From positions 372,001 through 436,000 of the forward strand of contig NZ_WIQM01000008.1 in assembly GCF_015732185.1 (NCBI RefSeq): a stretch of 64,000 nt of DNA, written 5' to 3'. Below, in pieces: positions 34,171-44,115 of this stretch. Position 1 is the stretch's first letter. Each line of letters starts with the position of its first letter. The position numbers and the translations under genes were made by a program. The notes below the pieces were generated by a model. The model was not told where the DNA came from. It made no database searches and saw nothing but the letters and a program-made list of their open reading frames with translations. Source of the stretch: Pectinatus haikarae (lineage in GTDB: Bacteria > Bacillota > Negativicutes > Selenomonadales > Selenomonadaceae).

Positions 34171-35315
34171 TTTTTGCCCAGTCTTTTATTATAGTTTTCA
34201 ATAGAAGAACGGATATCGTTCATGGCGTGTCCGCCGAACTGTTCCAAAACAGCATCGGCAACCGCATACGCGATCATGGCAGCACCTACTATCGATGCTG
34301 CGGCTACAGCACAAATATCGCTGCGTTCTGTAGAGGCTAAAACTTCTTTTTTATCTTTGATATCTATGGAATGAAGAGGAGCCATGAGGGTCGGGATCGG
34401 CTTCATTACGGCGCGCAATATGATGTTTTCACCGTTGGTCATGCCGCCTTCCAGTCCGCCGGCGTGATTTGTCTTTCGATAGACCTGCTTGTTTTCATCA
34501 TAAAACATTTCATCGTGCATTTTACTGCCGGGGTTATATGCATAAGCGAGACCGTCGCCTATTTCGACGGCTTTTATAGCTTGTATGGACATAAGAGCTT
34601 GTGCCAGTCTGCCGTCAAGCCTTTTGTCCCATTGGATATGAGAACCGAGTCCTTCCGGCACGCCCGTAGTTATTACTTCAAACATACCGCCAAGAGTGTC
34701 GCCCGACTGTCCTGCATCACGGATCTTTTGCCGCATTTTTTCTTCGGCCGCCGCATCTATGCAGTTAAGGTCGGAGGTATTGTCTGCGATTTTGGTATAA
34801 TCAATGCTGTGACGATCTATTTCGACGCCGCCGATATTTACTACATGAGAAAATACACTGATACCGAGGGACTGCAGAAACTGCTGGCATACGGCACCGA
34901 CTGCTACCTTAGCAGCCGTTTCGCGTGCGCTTGCTCTTTCTAAAATATCGCGGATATCGGTTCTGTCATACTTGTGTATACCCACTAAGTCGGCATGACC
35001 CGGTCTGGCTGCGGTCACTTTATCACCGAACGGTTCTCCCTTGACAGACATTTTTTTTATCCAATTGCCCCAGTCGCGGTTTTTTATTTGCAGGGTAATG
35101 GGATCACCCATAGTTTCATTGAAACGTATTCCCGATAAGATATCAGCCTTATCCGTTTCTATCTTCATACGGCCGCCCCTGCCATATCCCATTTGGCGGC
35201 GGGCCAGTTTTTTGTTTATTTCGTCAGCATCGACTTGCAGCCCGGCGGGAATCCCCTCTAAAATGGCAGTCAGGCATTGACCATGTGATTCACCGGCAGT
35301 AAGAAAACGTAACAT
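34167..35315 (-). CDS. aroC: Chorismate synthase
   Basis: 382 residues. Signatures GESHGQCLTAILEGIPAGL near the start, RPGHADLVGIHKYDRTDIRDILERASARETAAKVAVG, and RSDICAVAAASIVGAAMIAYAVADAVLEQFGG at the end. It makes chorismate from EPSP with reduced FMN as cofactor. AAGGAAGG lies before the ATG. First of the three aro genes, 33 bases downstream of the dGTPase-like gene. Confidence 0.96.
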   Translation of the reverse strand: MLRFLTAGESHGQCLTAILEGIPAGLQVDADEINKKLARRQMGYGRGGRMKIETDKADILSGIRFNETMGDPITLQIKNRDWGNWIKKMSVKGEPFGDKVTAARPGHADLVGIHKYDRTDIRDILERASARETAAKVAVGAVCQQFLQSLGISVFSHVVNIGGVEIDRHSIDYTKIADNTSDLNCIDAAAEEKMRQKIRDAGQSGDTLGGMFEVITTGVPEGLGSHIQWDKRLDGRLAQALMSIQAIKAVEIGDGLAYAYNPGSKMHDEMFYDENKQVYRKTNHAGGLEGGMTNGENIILRAVMKPIPTLMAPLHSIDIKDKKEVLASTERSDICAVAAASIVGAAMIAYAVADAVLEQFGGHAMNDIRSSIENYNKRLGKK

Positions 35316-35348
35316 AACAACAATCCTTCCTTATTCTTTATTGTAAAT

Positions 35349-36356
35349 TTATTTAGCCTTCATCCATTGATTCCAGACTGGCGGTACGAATATTTCATTG
35401 AACTTTGCGACTGCGTAACTGTCGGTAAGACCGGCAATATAATCGACAACTGTCTGCTGTTTGCCCCATTTTTCTTCCATTCGGCGAAATTCCAGCGGCA
35501 GTTTGTGGAAATGCTTCATATAATAGCCAAATAGCTGTTCGATTACAAAACATGCCTGTTTTCGTTCTCTCGCCAGTATTTTGGAATGATATATGCGCTC
35601 GAACATGAAGCTGCGAAAGACATCCATGGTTTCTTTCATAGGTTCCGATAATAAAATATCATGTTTGCCGGTCGATGACAATATCATATCACTGACCATG
35701 CCGGTGATCATAGTGGAATGATCGTTACCCAAAGACACTGCCACGGATTCGGGCAGATCATTTTTTTTCAGCAGACCGGAACGCAGACTGTCATCGAAAT
35801 CATGGCAAAGATAGGCTATTCTGTCAGCTGTTTTTACTATGCGGCCCTCCAGCGAAAACGGTACTGTACTGCCTGTATGATTTAGGATACCGTCTTTTAC
35901 GGCAAGCGTCAAATTGAGGCCTTTTCCGTCTTTTTCCAGATATTCCACCATGCGCAGGCTTTGTTCATTATGCGAAAAATGACCTATGAGATTTGACATG
36001 GCATCCTCTCCGGCGTGGCTGAACGGTGTGTGTCCTACATCATGACCAAGAGCGATAGCTTCTGTCAGATCTTCATTCAGGCGCAGACCGCGTGCGATTG
36101 TCCTTGAAATCTGAGCTACTTCAAGACTGTGTGTCATACGTGTGCGATAGTGGTCTCCGGAGGTTATGTAAACCTGTGTTTTATGTTTGAGCCGGCGAAA
36201 AGATTTTGAATGAAGGATGCGGTCGCGATCACGTTGGTACGCTGTCCGAAAAAGGCACATCTCTTCATGGCGGCCGCGGACAGCCTCTCTGCTTTTTGCA
36301 GCATCCGCAGACAGTATCTCGTATTCCAATTCTTCTGTTCGTTCTCTTACATTCAT
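35349..36356 (-). CDS. dGTPase-like HD-domain triphosphohydrolase
   Basis: 335 residues from the ATG at 36356, which follows GGGTGGTG. HD motif residues: RMTHSLEVAQISRTIARGL, LGHDVGHTPFSHAGE, and further on DRIAYLCHDFDD. RDRDRILHSKSFRRLKHKTQVYI is typical of the dGTPase type 2 group. It hydrolyses dNTPs to the nucleoside and triphosphate. It probably shares a transcript with aroC-aroK-aroB. Confidence 0.92.
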   Translation of the reverse strand: MNVRERTEELEYEILSADAAKSREAVRGRHEEMCLFRTAYQRDRDRILHSKSFRRLKHKTQVYITSGDHYRTRMTHSLEVAQISRTIARGLRLNEDLTEAIALGHDVGHTPFSHAGEDAMSNLIGHFSHNEQSLRMVEYLEKDGKGLNLTLAVKDGILNHTGSTVPFSLEGRIVKTADRIAYLCHDFDDSLRSGLLKKNDLPESVAVSLGNDHSTMITGMVSDMILSSTGKHDILLSEPMKETMDVFRSFMFERIYHSKILARERKQACFVIEQLFGYYMKHFHKLPLEFRRMEEKWGKQQTVVDYIAGLTDSYAVAKFNEIFVPPVWNQWMKAK

Positions 36357-36536
36357 AAATGCACCACCCTGCACAAAAAAATTATCGCTGTTATCTGTAT
36401 TGCTCAAGTAAATTACTATAATATATTATAACTGTCCTATGTAAAAAATAATAGAAGTTAATTTTTAGTCGTTATATGTTCGGATCATAATATGATATAA
36501 TATTAATAAAAGAAGAAAAATTTTATGGAGGCTTTT

Positions 36537-37049
36537 ATGCGTATATTAAAAATATCCCTTGTAATGATCGCAGTCATGTTTATAAGTACATATACTGCTT
36601 TTGCTTCACCTAAGGTCACAGCTGATAAAACAACATTTGATATTTTATCGGGCACATACAAGCTGGACGGAAACGTACATGTTGAAACCGGTAAATTCAC
36701 TGTTACAGCCGATCATGCACAAGTAAATCTCACATCCTTTGAAGTATGGGCGCAGAGTAATATCAACTGTCTTTACGGAACAAATGAAGAAGGAACGGCT
36801 CCCATAAATTTTAGTGGCAATGATCTGTACGGCTCATGGGCTGAAAAGACGATCACAGTGAAAGACGGTACACAGTTTAAATCAGGAGGACTGAGCATAA
36901 AGGCTGATAAAACCGTATTTAATTGGGAAACGAAGATCGCAGATTTCTCCGGTAATGTCGAAGTAGTTCAGGACGGTAAAACAAAGAAATACGATCAGAT
37001 CAAATATAATGTAGCTGAAAACAAATTTTTAAATGATGCTGCCGATTGA
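36537..37049 (+). CDS. OstA/LptA-like secreted protein
   Basis: 170 residues from the ATG at 36537 after TGGAGG. Signal peptide 1-24 (TAFA-SP), then the repetitive beta-strand pattern of the OstA domain: LSGTYKLDGNVHVETGKFTVTADHAQVNL, FKSGGLSIKADKTVFNWETKIADFSGNVEVVQDG. LptA forms the periplasmic bridge that carries LPS to the outer membrane. It stands alone here, away from lptB/C, so it could be an extra OstA-family member. Its presence supports a diderm cell. Confidence 0.85.
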   Translation: MRILKISLVMIAVMFISTYTAFASPKVTADKTTFDILSGTYKLDGNVHVETGKFTVTADHAQVNLTSFEVWAQSNINCLYGTNEEGTAPINFSGNDLYGSWAEKTITVKDGTQFKSGGLSIKADKTVFNWETKIADFSGNVEVVQDGKTKKYDQIKYNVAENKFLNDAAD

Positions 37050-37124
37050 GCAGAAGAAAAAATAAGTGCAGCGGTAATTTCAAATTCAGTTTATCCCGGC
37101 AGAGCAGTAAAAGCATGCGGGCAT

Positions 37125-37158
37125 AAAAACAGGCATTTTTCAATGCCTGTTTTTTTTA
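37125..37158. terminator. Bidirectional terminator between lptA-like gene and ilvN
   Basis: AAAAACAGGCATT pairs with AATGCCTGTTTTT around TTTC; the T-run continues on the plus strand, and the A-run serves the minus strand. Confidence 0.88.
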
Positions 37159-37656
37159 CATATTTTTTATCGGTGTTGTGCCGCGGGAAAGAGCAATAGG
37201 CCCGGTACGGGCAATTTCCAAAATGTCGTAGCAATTGAGCATGTCAATGAGTGCCGCCAATTTTTCCTGCTCGCCCGTTAGTTCAAGAACAACATTTTCA
37301 TGGCCGACATCCACGATATGAGCTCTGAATATATTGGCAATATTGACAATGTCTGCACGCACGGCAGGCGTGTCAGCTTTTACCTTGACCATTATGAGTT
37401 CTCTGTTTATAGAGGGAAGTTCACTTATATTGACAATTTTTATTACATCTATAAGTTTGGCCATTTGATGGATGACTTTGTTCAGTTCAGTCTCATTGTA
37501 GGCATTCACTACAATATTTATGCGGGTAACATCATTCTCTTCAGTATATCCGGCATTTATTGTTTCAATATTGAAAGCACGGCGGCTGATCAGTCCCGAT
37601 ACATGAGTAAGCACGCCCGGTTTATTTTCCGCCAGAATAGCGATTTGATATTTCAT
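37156..37656 (-). CDS. ilvN: Acetolactate synthase small (regulatory) subunit, copy 1
   Basis: 166 residues from the ATG at 37656 after AGGAGAT. ACT domain at the start (AILAENKPGVLTHVSGLISRRAFNIETI) and a C-terminal domain ending EIARTGPIALSRG. It gives valine feedback control to the large subunit encoded just upstream in the same operon. The window has a second ilvN at 42288. Confidence 0.94.
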   Translation of the reverse strand: MKYQIAILAENKPGVLTHVSGLISRRAFNIETINAGYTEENDVTRINIVVNAYNETELNKVIHQMAKLIDVIKIVNISELPSINRELIMVKVKADTPAVRADIVNIANIFRAHIVDVGHENVVLELTGEQEKLAALIDMLNCYDILEIARTGPIALSRGTTPIKNM

Positions 37657-37660
37657 AAAA

Positions 37661-39355
37661 TCAGATATCTCCTTCCAAGACCATTTCATCAAGACGTTTA
37701 CCGCCTGGCACCATCGGCAGTACATCCTGAACTTCCGGCACAACAATATCGATGAGTACGGGACCGTGTTCACTGAAGATTTTTTCCAGGCCTGTTTTCA
37801 GATCTTCCTTTTTTTCAATACGGTAACCTTTAATGCCCATTGCCTGCGCTATTTTTACGATATCGGCTTTGCTTTTGAAAAGAGAATGTGAATATCTTTT
37901 ACCGTAGAACATACGCTGCCACTGTGTAACCATGCCCAGTACCGAATTATGGATAACAATTATTTTTATATCTATAGCATAATCGGCCAGTGTCGCCATT
38001 TCCTGGCAGTTCATCATGATGCTGCCGTCACCTGAAAATAGCAGCACCTTTTTTTGAGGCATGCCGAGCTTTGCCCCCATGGCAGCAGGCAAACCATAAC
38101 CCATGGTGCCCAAACCGCCCGAGGTTATAAAATTACGGGGACCGTAAATTTTAAAAAATTGTGCGGTCCACATTTGATGCTGTCCGACATCGGTAACGGC
38201 GACAGTATCGGGACCGGACATGTCTGAAATTTTGCTGATTGCCTCTTGGGCAAGAATATGTGTCTTGTCCTCCTTATAGGTAAAAGGATTTTCCTTCTGC
38301 ATCTTTATAGTGTATTCGTACCATTCTTTGCAATTGCTTTTTATAGATGAAACATACGGCGCGGTTTTTTCCAAGAATAACGGAAGAGACCATTGGAGAT
38401 CGCCGATTACACTCAGTTCAGTTTTTATATTTTTATTTATTTCCGCATGATCTATATCAAAATGAATTATAGCGGCATTTGGTGCGAATTGATTTACAAT
38501 ACCAGTGACTCTGTCATCAAAACGTACACCAATGCCGATCAGTAAATCGCACTCCATAATAGCTATGTTCGATGCATAGGATCCATGCATGCCCGCCATG
38601 CCAAGATATCCGTCACTGTCCGGATCGGCGCAGCCGAGTCCCATCAATGTGCTGGTCACAGGGATATGCATGCTGCTGGCAAACTTACGCAAAAATTTGT
38701 GAGTGTCTGATGAAATAACACCTCCGCCTGTAAAGATAACAGGTTTTTTTGCTTTCTGCAAAGCAGTGACGACGCTGTCAATCGTTTTTTCGTCGCCGAT
38801 ATTGATCCCGCTGTAGCCGCGTAAGTTTACACTGTCGGGATATTCATAATCAAATTCGGCAGCAAATGCATCCTTGGCTATATCTATCACTACCGGTCCG
38901 GGACGCCCTGTTCCGGCTATGAAAAAAGCCTCTTTAAGCACACGCGGCAGATCTTCTGCATAGCGGACAAGGTAATTGTGTTTGGTGATAGGCGAGGTTA
39001 TACCGCATACGTCGGCTTCCTGAAAGGAATCCTTGCCGATGAATGGGGTCGCTACCTGTCCCGTTATGCAGACAAGAGGTATAGAATCAATATTAGCTGT
39101 GGCTATACCTGTTATCAAATTAGTGGCACCGGGACCGGAAGTAGCGACGCAAACGCCTACCTTGCCCGTGGCCCTGGCATAACCGTCGGCAGCATGTACT
39201 GCACCCTGTTCGTGTCTTGTTAATATATGGGGAAATTTTGTTTTATAGATTTCGTCATATAAGGTAAGCACAGCACCTCCGGGATAGCCGAAGATCAATT
39301 CAACACCTTCGTTTTTCAGGCTCTCAATAACGGCTCTAGCTCCGTTTATATGCAC
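37661..39355 (-). CDS. ilvB: Acetolactate synthase large subunit, copy 1
   Basis: 564 residues from a GTG after GAGGAGG. Thiamine diphosphate enzyme: FGYPGGAVLTLYDEIY, RHEQGAVHAADGYARATGK (catalytic Glu), GPGATNLITGIATANIDSIPLVCITGQV, and the TPP motif GDGSIMMNCQEMATLADYAIDIKIIVIHN. It condenses pyruvate to acetolactate or adds it to 2-oxobutyrate, the first step of branched-chain amino acid synthesis. A terminator separates it from ilvC upstream, so it may have its own expression. Confidence 0.95.
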   Translation of the reverse strand: MHINGARAVIESLKNEGVELIFGYPGGAVLTLYDEIYKTKFPHILTRHEQGAVHAADGYARATGKVGVCVATSGPGATNLITGIATANIDSIPLVCITGQVATPFIGKDSFQEADVCGITSPITKHNYLVRYAEDLPRVLKEAFFIAGTGRPGPVVIDIAKDAFAAEFDYEYPDSVNLRGYSGINIGDEKTIDSVVTALQKAKKPVIFTGGGVISSDTHKFLRKFASSMHIPVTSTLMGLGCADPDSDGYLGMAGMHGSYASNIAIMECDLLIGIGVRFDDRVTGIVNQFAPNAAIIHFDIDHAEINKNIKTELSVIGDLQWSLPLFLEKTAPYVSSIKSNCKEWYEYTIKMQKENPFTYKEDKTHILAQEAISKISDMSGPDTVAVTDVGQHQMWTAQFFKIYGPRNFITSGGLGTMGYGLPAAMGAKLGMPQKKVLLFSGDGSIMMNCQEMATLADYAIDIKIIVIHNSVLGMVTQWQRMFYGKRYSHSLFKSKADIVKIAQAMGIKGYRIEKKEDLKTGLEKIFSEHGPVLIDIVVPEVQDVLPMVPGGKRLDEMVLEGDI

Positions 39356-39393
39356 AACAATTCCTCCTCTGAGTAAGAAAAATCCGCAGGCAC

Positions 39394-39434
39394 AAAAAAA
39401 GCGGTAAGGCAGACTGTTCAGTCTGCCCCGCCGC
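39394..39434 (-). terminator. Terminator between ilvC and ilvB copy 1
   Basis: On the minus strand GGCAGACTG pairs with CAGTCTGCC (outer GCGG/CCGC), followed by TTTTTTT. It ends the ilvC transcript or attenuates the downstream ilvB-ilvN pair. Confidence 0.85.
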
Positions 39435-39457
39435 CCTTGATCGCATCATAGGATTTA

Positions 39458-40459
39458 TTAATTTTCCTTTTTATCCAGCCATGACATCATTTTGCGAAGT
39501 TTTCCGCCGACTTCTTCAATCTGATGTTCGGCATGTCTGCGGCGCATTGCATAGAATTGAGCGCGTCCTGCCTTGTTTTCAGTGAGCCATTTTGTCGCAA
39601 AACTGCCATCTTGAATATCGGTAAGGATATTTTCCATTTCTTTTTTTGTTTTGTCCGTGACTAAACGGGGACCTGCGGTGTAATCGCCGTATTCAGCCGT
39701 ATCGCTTATAGAATGACGCATTTTTGCCATGCCGCCTTCATACATAAGATCAACAATAAGCTTCATTTCATGGAAACATTCAAAATAAGCAATTTCAGGC
39801 TGATAACCCGCTTTGACAAGTGTTTCAAAACCCGCGGTAATGAGATGGGTAATACCGCCGCAAAGAACAGCTTGCTCGCCAAAGAGGTCTGTTTCAGTTT
39901 CTTCCTGGAAAGTCGTCTTAATGACTCCGGAACGGGTACCGCCGATGCCGCGGGCATAGGCAAGTGCTATATCCCAGGCTTTGCCGCTGGCATCCTGATA
40001 TACTGCGAAAATATCGGGAACACCGCCGCCTTCCGCAAAGGTGCGGCGTACAAGGTGACCGGGACCCTTCGGTGCGACCATGAAAACATCAATGTCCTCC
40101 GGCGGCTGTATCTGTTGAAAATGTATATTGAAGCCATGCGCAAATGCAAGCGCACTGCCTGCTTTCAGATTGGGAGCAATTTCCGTTTTATATATTTTAG
40201 CTTGTATTTCGTCAGGAATTAGAATCATGGTAATGTCCGCATCTTTTACTGCATCGGCGACCTCTGCGACCTTTAGGCCGGCATCCTTTGCTTTTTGTGC
40301 GGATTTGCTGCCTGCATAAAGACCTACAGTGACATCAATACCACTTTCCTTCAAATTTAGGGCATGCGCATGACCCTGGCTGCCATAACCAATAATAGCG
40401 ACCTTCTTGCCACTTATCGCATCCCAATTAACATCCTGATCGTAATAAACTTTTGCCAT
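39458..40459 (-). CDS. ilvC: Ketol-acid reductoisomerase
   Basis: 333 residues from the ATG at 40459, after GGGGAGA. NADPH-binding [31 protein letters not shown], and the Mg site residues in [19 protein letters not shown] and [18 protein letters not shown]. The class I length (about 330) is usual. It makes the dihydroxy acids for valine and isoleucine from acetolactate or acetohydroxybutyrate. It lies between the two ilvB genes. Confidence 0.96.
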   Translation of the reverse strand: MAKVYYDQDVNWDAISGKKVAIIGYGSQGHAHALNLKESGIDVTVGLYAGSKSAQKAKDAGLKVAEVADAVKDADITMILIPDEIQAKIYKTEIAPNLKAGSALAFAHGFNIHFQQIQPPEDIDVFMVAPKGPGHLVRRTFAEGGGVPDIFAVYQDASGKAWDIALAYARGIGGTRSGVIKTTFQEETETDLFGEQAVLCGGITHLITAGFETLVKAGYQPEIAYFECFHEMKLIVDLMYEGGMAKMRHSISDTAEYGDYTAGPRLVTDKTKKEMENILTDIQDGSFATKWLTENKAGRAQFYAMRRRHAEHQIEEVGGKLRKMMSWLDKKEN

Positions 40460-40543
40460 AAATAAAACATCTCCCCAAAATTCCAACCGGTAAAATAAAT
40501 ACCGATTATTAGATTTACAAAGTTACAAAAGAACATTGTATAC

Positions 40544-40572
40544 ATGATACACTTTGACAATAATTTTGTCAA
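40544..40572 (-). promoter_or_regulatory. Promoter of ilvC with an overlapping inverted repeat
   Basis: On the minus strand TTGACA (40572-40567), 17-bp spacer, TATCAT (40549-40544). The plus-strand TTGACA at 40554-40559 and TGTCAA at 40567-40572 form an inverted repeat spanning the -35 box, a possible operator. Confidence 0.65.
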
Positions 40573-40608
40573 TAGAATTTAGCTAAAAAATTTACAGTTT
40601 GACACATG

Positions 40609-42261
40609 CTAAAAATTTACGAAGGTGTTAATTCCGCTGACTGTATTTGCCATCGGTTCGACAAAGGCCTTGCCGGCATTGACAATTATAGCCTGCGGTT
40701 CATTAAGCGCAAGCGCATTGCTGAAGGCTTCGACAAATTCATCCATACTGTGTACATCATAAGTTCTGATGCCGAAACTTTCCGTGTATTTAACGTAATT
40801 CATTTTGTATTCAAAATTACAGGAAAAATATCTTGCACCATAATACACTTTCTGCAGCTGACGTATCATGCCAAGCGATTCATTGTTTATGATGATCGAT
40901 ATTATGGGCAGACGCAGAGCGGCAATAGTATAGTATTCACTGCCAGTCATTTTTATACCGCCGTCTCCGGCGATATGGATGACTCTTTTTTTATTTTTGT
41001 AATAAAGCTGAATGCCAAGTGCAGCGGGCAGACCGAAGCCCATAGTGCCTAACCCGCCTGAAGTGAACCACGTGCGCGGCGTACGGCGTCTGATATGCTG
41101 GGCAGCCCACATTTGATGCTGACCGACATCCGTTACGACGGCATAGTCTCCTTTGTTGATTGTTTGCGAAATATGATGCATTATATTGGGCACATCGTAT
41201 TTTCCGGTGTATTCATATGCAAATTTTTCTTTGTGCTTTTTCAGCGTTTTCCACCATGCATCAGGATTATTTACGGCTTCCCGCTGCATCAAAAGATTCA
41301 GTATCGTTTTCATGTCACCGGACAGACCGATGCTGCTGTGAACATTTTTGTCTATTTCGGCAGGATCGATATCTATATGAATAAAATGTTTTTCATATAT
41401 GTAATGGGCTATATTGCCGGTCTGCCTGTCACCGAAGCGGCTGCCGACAGCTATTACCAGATCGGCTTCGGCAACAGTGTAATTTGCGGACTTCCGTCCG
41501 TGCAGTCCGGCAAACCCCATATAAAGAGGATGATCATTGGGAAAAGCGCCTATCCCCATAAGGGTGGACACGACAGGAAGCTTATATTTTTCAGCAAAGG
41601 CAATGAGCTCTTTGTGGGCCCGGCCCAGAACTACGCCGCCGCCTGCTATGATCACCGGCCGTTCGGCTTTTAAGATCTCGTCTATGGCTTCGGCTGCGCA
41701 GATGATAAAATCGGCATCCGGTTTGGCAGCTTTATTTTCTGTAGTATTTTCCGGATAAGCGATATCAGCATAAAAAAAATCTTTCGGAATATCTATGAGT
41801 ACGGGACCCTGACGGCCGCTGAGTGCGAGTGCAAAGGCTTTCCTCAGAAGCGGGATAAGCTCTTTTGCGCTTTGGAGTTTAAAATTATGCTTTGTTATAG
41901 GCATGGTAATGCCGAAGATATCGGTTTCCTGAAAGGAATCCCTGCCCAGCAGATTGCTGTCCACCTGTCCCGTTATAATTACCATAGGAACAGAGTCCAT
42001 AAAAGCAGTAGCTATCCCTGTCACAAGATTTGTCGCACCGGGGCCTGATGTGGCGATGCATACACCGGCTTTGCCGCTGGCACGGGCATAGCCGTCGGCT
42101 GCGTGTGCGGATGATTGTTCATGTGTGGTCAAAATAAAATCGATGCTGCTGTCTTTGCCGAGAGCGTCAAAAAGAGGCAGAATCATTCCGCCCGGATAGC
42201 CAAAAATTGTGTTTACTCTCTGCTCTTTAAGACATTTGATAACTGCCTGTGATCCTTCCAT
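40609..42261 (-). CDS. ilvB: Acetolactate synthase large subunit, copy 2
   Basis: 550 residues from the ATG at 42261 after GAGGT. The same TPP-enzyme features as copy 1: FGYPGGMILPLFDAL, THEQSSAHAADGYARASGK, GPGATNLVTGIATAFMDSVPMVIITGQV, GDGGIKMTGSEYYTIAALRLPIISIIINN. The sequences of the two copies are clearly diverged, so this is not a recent duplication. It follows its own ilvN gene, the reverse order from copy 1. It could be a catabolic or differently regulated isoenzyme. Confidence 0.93.
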   Translation of the reverse strand: MEGSQAVIKCLKEQRVNTIFGYPGGMILPLFDALGKDSSIDFILTTHEQSSAHAADGYARASGKAGVCIATSGPGATNLVTGIATAFMDSVPMVIITGQVDSNLLGRDSFQETDIFGITMPITKHNFKLQSAKELIPLLRKAFALALSGRQGPVLIDIPKDFFYADIAYPENTTENKAAKPDADFIICAAEAIDEILKAERPVIIAGGGVVLGRAHKELIAFAEKYKLPVVSTLMGIGAFPNDHPLYMGFAGLHGRKSANYTVAEADLVIAVGSRFGDRQTGNIAHYIYEKHFIHIDIDPAEIDKNVHSSIGLSGDMKTILNLLMQREAVNNPDAWWKTLKKHKEKFAYEYTGKYDVPNIMHHISQTINKGDYAVVTDVGQHQMWAAQHIRRRTPRTWFTSGGLGTMGFGLPAALGIQLYYKNKKRVIHIAGDGGIKMTGSEYYTIAALRLPIISIIINNESLGMIRQLQKVYYGARYFSCNFEYKMNYVKYTESFGIRTYDVHSMDEFVEAFSNALALNEPQAIIVNAGKAFVEPMANTVSGINTFVNF

Positions 42262-42287
42262 ATTTTTACCTCGATGTAAATTCGCTG

Positions 42288-42818
42288 TCAAAGCATATTT
42301 TTGCCGTAGAAACCCGGTTTCTCTTTATAGCTTGTGATCGTTTGTTCTCCTCTTTCCAGAGCGATCTGGCCGGTCCGTATTATTTCTAAGATGCCATAAG
42401 GTTCTAACAGCCGCGTGAATGCGACTACCTTTTCATCCTGTCCGGTAATTTCAAAAATAAGTGTCGTTGCCTGTACATCAACCACGCGTGCACGGAAAAG
42501 TTCGGCAATTTTTAAGATGTCCAGTCTATTGCTCTCGGACGATTTTATTTTTATCAGGGTCATACCGCGATATACGGCATCTTCCGGATTATGCAGCTGA
42601 ACAGCAGCAACATCCGGTATTTTACTCAGCTGCTTTATCAGCTGATCGACTATATGTGTTTCCCCGCTGAAAAAAATAGTTATCCGCGAATATTCCGGTG
42701 ACTGGGTTATCCCCACAGAAAGGCTGTCAATGTTAAAAGATCTGCGGGAAAACATGCCAACGACACGCAGCAATACTCCCGGCTGATTATTGACAAGAAC
42801 AGAAAGCGCATGCTTCAT
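42288..42818 (-). CDS. ilvN: Acetolactate synthase small subunit, copy 2
   Basis: 176 residues: ACT domain SVLVNNQPGVLLRVVGMFSRRSFNIDSLSVG and C-terminal VVAFTRLLEPYGILEIIRTGQIALERG. AAAGGGG precedes the ATG. First gene of ilvN-ilvB, 26 bases before ilvB copy 2. No T-box or obvious peptide attenuator is seen in the 180 bases upstream. Confidence 0.93.
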   Translation of the reverse strand: MKHALSVLVNNQPGVLLRVVGMFSRRSFNIDSLSVGITQSPEYSRITIFFSGETHIVDQLIKQLSKIPDVAAVQLHNPEDAVYRGMTLIKIKSSESNRLDILKIAELFRARVVDVQATTLIFEITGQDEKVVAFTRLLEPYGILEIIRTGQIALERGEQTITSYKEKPGFYGKNML

Positions 42819-43005
42819 GAATCACATCCCCTTTTATGAATCTGACAATACTAGGCATATTATTCCGTGAATATGCTTATATATTAATATATGATTTTAC
42901 ATTAATTTTTGATGAAAATCCAGATAAAAGTAAATAAATTTAATATTTTTGTTTATAAATGGAGTGAAAATCATGGGAGACTGTTTTGCAGACCGAAGCA
43001 AGAGC

Positions 43006-43884
43006 TTATTTTTGAGCAAGAATGAACACTGTACCAACAATCAACACACTGCCGATAATTTCCGGCAGACTGAAGGCAACGTTCATGAAAATCACCGAAA
43101 GGGCAACTGAGGCAAATGGTTCAATGGAAGCCATGGTGCCTACCTCGGTGGGATAAAGATATTTTGTACTTTCTATATAGGACCAAAAAGCTATTACGGT
43201 ACCGCAGATAATTACAAAAAGCAGTGCCAGCGCCGCGCCGAAATCAAATATACCTTTGAAGGAAAAAGGTGATTGGAAGAATGACAGCAGCAAACCACCG
43301 CAAAGCATTCCCCAGCCGACAACAAGGGAAGAATGATGCTTGGTAAGCATAGCTCTCGGCTGCAATGTATATAAAGCGGCGGCCAGCGATGACATCAGTC
43401 CCCAGAATAATGCGGTATGGGAAATAGCCAGGCTGCTGAGAGAACCCTTGGCGGTCAGAAGAAAAGTTCCTGCCACAGCCATCAGGATGCACAGGCACTC
43501 CCGCGGCATCGGCCGGCGTTTTTCCGTGAGCAGTATATATATAAGAATGACTACGGGCATGAGATACTGAAGAATGGTCGCCGTTGCGGCATTACTGTGT
43601 AAAATGGTGAAAATAAAAGTAAATTGAGTGCCAAGCATGCCGAAGGCGCTGAAAATAATTATATCGCGGATGCTTTTGCCATTCCATATGGACAATGTCC
43701 TGCCGTGGCAGATGATTTTGTCTGCAATCAGCAAAATAGCACCGGCACATATCAATCTGATACAGGTCAGCCATACTGCATCAAACATTTTGTCATGCAG
43801 CAGATATTGGATCACTACTCCTGTTGCTCCCCAAAGAGCGGTTCCCAGCATGATCAGCAGGAACCCTTTTAAACGACTGCTCAT
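43006..43884 (-). CDS. EamA/DMT-family transporter
   Basis: 292 residues from the ATG at 43884 (AAAGGAG about 12 bases upstream; a TTG at 43914 would include that site in the coding part). Ten membrane helices in two EamA repeats: LIMLGTALWGATGVVIQYLL at the start and WSYIESTKYLYPTEVGTMASIEPFASVALSVIF in the second repeat. Exporter of amino acids or other small metabolites; its position next to branched-chain amino acid genes is suggestive only. Confidence 0.88.
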   Translation of the reverse strand: MSSRLKGFLLIMLGTALWGATGVVIQYLLHDKMFDAVWLTCIRLICAGAILLIADKIICHGRTLSIWNGKSIRDIIIFSAFGMLGTQFTFIFTILHSNAATATILQYLMPVVILIYILLTEKRRPMPRECLCILMAVAGTFLLTAKGSLSSLAISHTALFWGLMSSLAAALYTLQPRAMLTKHHSSLVVGWGMLCGGLLLSFFQSPFSFKGIFDFGAALALLFVIICGTVIAFWSYIESTKYLYPTEVGTMASIEPFASVALSVIFMNVAFSLPEIIGSVLIVGTVFILAQK

Positions 43885-44063
43885 TAAGCTATTATTCTCC
43901 TTTTGCGATTCCAAAATAAATACTCTATCATTTTAATTCATATACGTTGAATATTTCAAGTATTGATGGATCACGGTTATGATTTTTCGCAAGTACGGCG
44001 GCCGTAGCAATAAGACTGGGCAAATTTCCTGCTGTATAATATAGAATCTGCCGGCAAAGATGT

Positions 44064-44092
44064 TTGACAAAACTATTTAATCGGCATACAAT
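44064..44092 (+). promoter_or_regulatory. Promoter of the thiamine operon
   Basis: TTGACA (44064-44069), 17-bp spacer, TACAAT (44087-44092), just upstream of the TPP riboswitch. I see nothing else in 43885-44063. Confidence 0.7.
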
Positions 44093-44115
44093 AATCGTAC
44101 ACAATTGAATATGAA

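Noticed and set aside
39713-40222. 169-codon plus-strand ORF opposite ilvC
   Set aside because: Antisense to ilvC, which has full family motifs.
42819-43005. Branched-chain attenuator or T-box before ilvN copy 2
   Set aside because: No T-box core, no leader peptide rich in Ile/Leu/Val codons and no terminator is recognisable.
42974-43099. Small 41-codon plus-strand ORF after TGGAGTG
   Set aside because: Mostly antisense to the 3' end of the EamA gene, with no protein features; too little support.
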